Shown here: positions 4,846 through 5,122 of the stretch, one piece after another
Layout: each line of letters starts with the position of its first letter
Numbering within the stretch: position 1 is the stretch's first letter
Source: an uncultured Ruminococcus sp.
GTDB taxonomy: Bacteria; Bacillota_A; Clostridia; Oscillospirales; Ruminococcaceae
DNA length: 5,122 nucleotides
Assembly: GCA_937880065.1 (NCBI GenBank)
Contig: CALFMA010000284.1
Span: 1-5,122, forward strand
Direction of reading: 5' to 3'
Position numbers and translations under genes: made by a program
Notes under the pieces: generated by a model
Told to the model about the DNA's origin: nothing
What the model saw: only the letters and a program-made list of their open reading frames with translations
Databases searched by the model: none

Positions 4846-5122
4846 ATGGCTAAACTAGTATTCGGTAGTGGAGATACTGCACAAGAAATTCCATTGTTTG
4901 AGACAGGTGTAACAATTGGACGTAACCAAGCAATAGTAAACATACCTATTCAGGATGGCAGCGTATCAGGAAATCACGCATCTATCCGTTGTGAGGGTGG
5001 AAAATGGTATTTGATAGATAATAATAGTTCAAATGGAACCTTTGTTAATGGCAAACAAATTCGCTCACAGGAATTAGTTAGTGGCGATAATGTTACCTTT
5101 GGTAATGTTACATTGAAATTTG
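4846..5122 (+). CDS. FHA-domain protein (3' partial)
   Basis: The first 92 codons are present and the frame stays open to the window end. They form an almost complete forkhead-associated domain, which binds phosphothreonine peptides. The motifs are T-I-G-R (23-26), S-V-S-G-N-H-A (39-45, carrying the S-x-x-H core), N-S-S-N-G-T-F-V-N-G (60-69) and L-V-S-G-D-N-V-T-F-G (77-86). The domain starts within a few residues of the N-terminus, with no signal peptide, so it is cytosolic at this end. AAGGTG (4831-4836) is a modest Shine-Dalgarno nine bases before the ATG. Such proteins usually partner Ser/Thr kinases or secretion and cell-division machinery; the missing C-terminus would decide. Three counted lines give about 39% GC, lower than the oxidoreductase at the other end, hinting at a different origin or gene class. 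Confidence 0.88.
   Translation, partial: MAKLVFGSGDTAQEIPLFETGVTIGRNQAIVNIPIQDGSVSGNHASIRCEGGKWYLIDNNSSNGTFVNGKQIRSQELVSGDNVTFGNVTLKF

Overview
The window looks like chromosomal DNA of a Gram-positive gut-type Clostridia (Oscillospiraceae/Lachnospiraceae-like). The evidence is strong AGGAGG-type ribosome binding sites, sigma-A-like promoters, U-tract terminators, and protein families typical of that group. The genus cannot be read from the sequence. All supported genes are on the + strand.

Layout: (1) bases 1-1181 hold the C-terminal part of an FAD-dependent oxidoreductase of the geranylgeranyl-reductase/FixC type; its FAD-binding N-terminus lies upstream of the window. (2) 1182-1438 is non-coding. 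It contains a 7-bp tandem repeat, a nested inverted repeat, a long two-part stem-loop and a good intrinsic terminator, and looks like a leader/attenuator for the next gene. (3) 1439-1684 encodes a small acidic protein resembling the DUF6061-like proteins of Firmicutes mobile elements, followed by a terminator-like hairpin. (4) 1772-3456 onward is a compact operon with its own strong promoter: a 71-residue XRE-type repressor-like protein, the Ktr potassium channel subunit (KtrB/TrkH family) and its cytosolic RCK gating subunit (KtrA), ending at 4118. (5) 4119-4552 has no convincing gene but carries a row of hairpins, including a stem of 27 consecutive pairs whose only non-Watson-Crick pairs are G.U in + strand RNA. 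(6) 4553-4845 has a doubtful short ORF, a terminator-like inverted repeat and an extended -10 promoter. (7) 4846-5122 is the start of an AT-richer gene with an N-terminal FHA phosphothreonine-binding domain, cut by the window end.

How the parts work together: KtrB forms the membrane pore, and KtrA binds nucleotide (and in other Firmicutes c-di-AMP) to gate it. The XRE protein, first in the operon, probably autoregulates the promoter through repeats lying over and around it. The DUF6061-like gene and the hairpin-rich tract suggest that about 1.19-4.75 kb is an accessory insertion or the scar of a conjugative/mobilizable element between ordinary chromosomal genes, but no integrase, transposase or relaxase is visible. 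The points most worth a second look are the structured tract at 4147-4491 and the self-contained, repressor-led potassium-uptake cassette.
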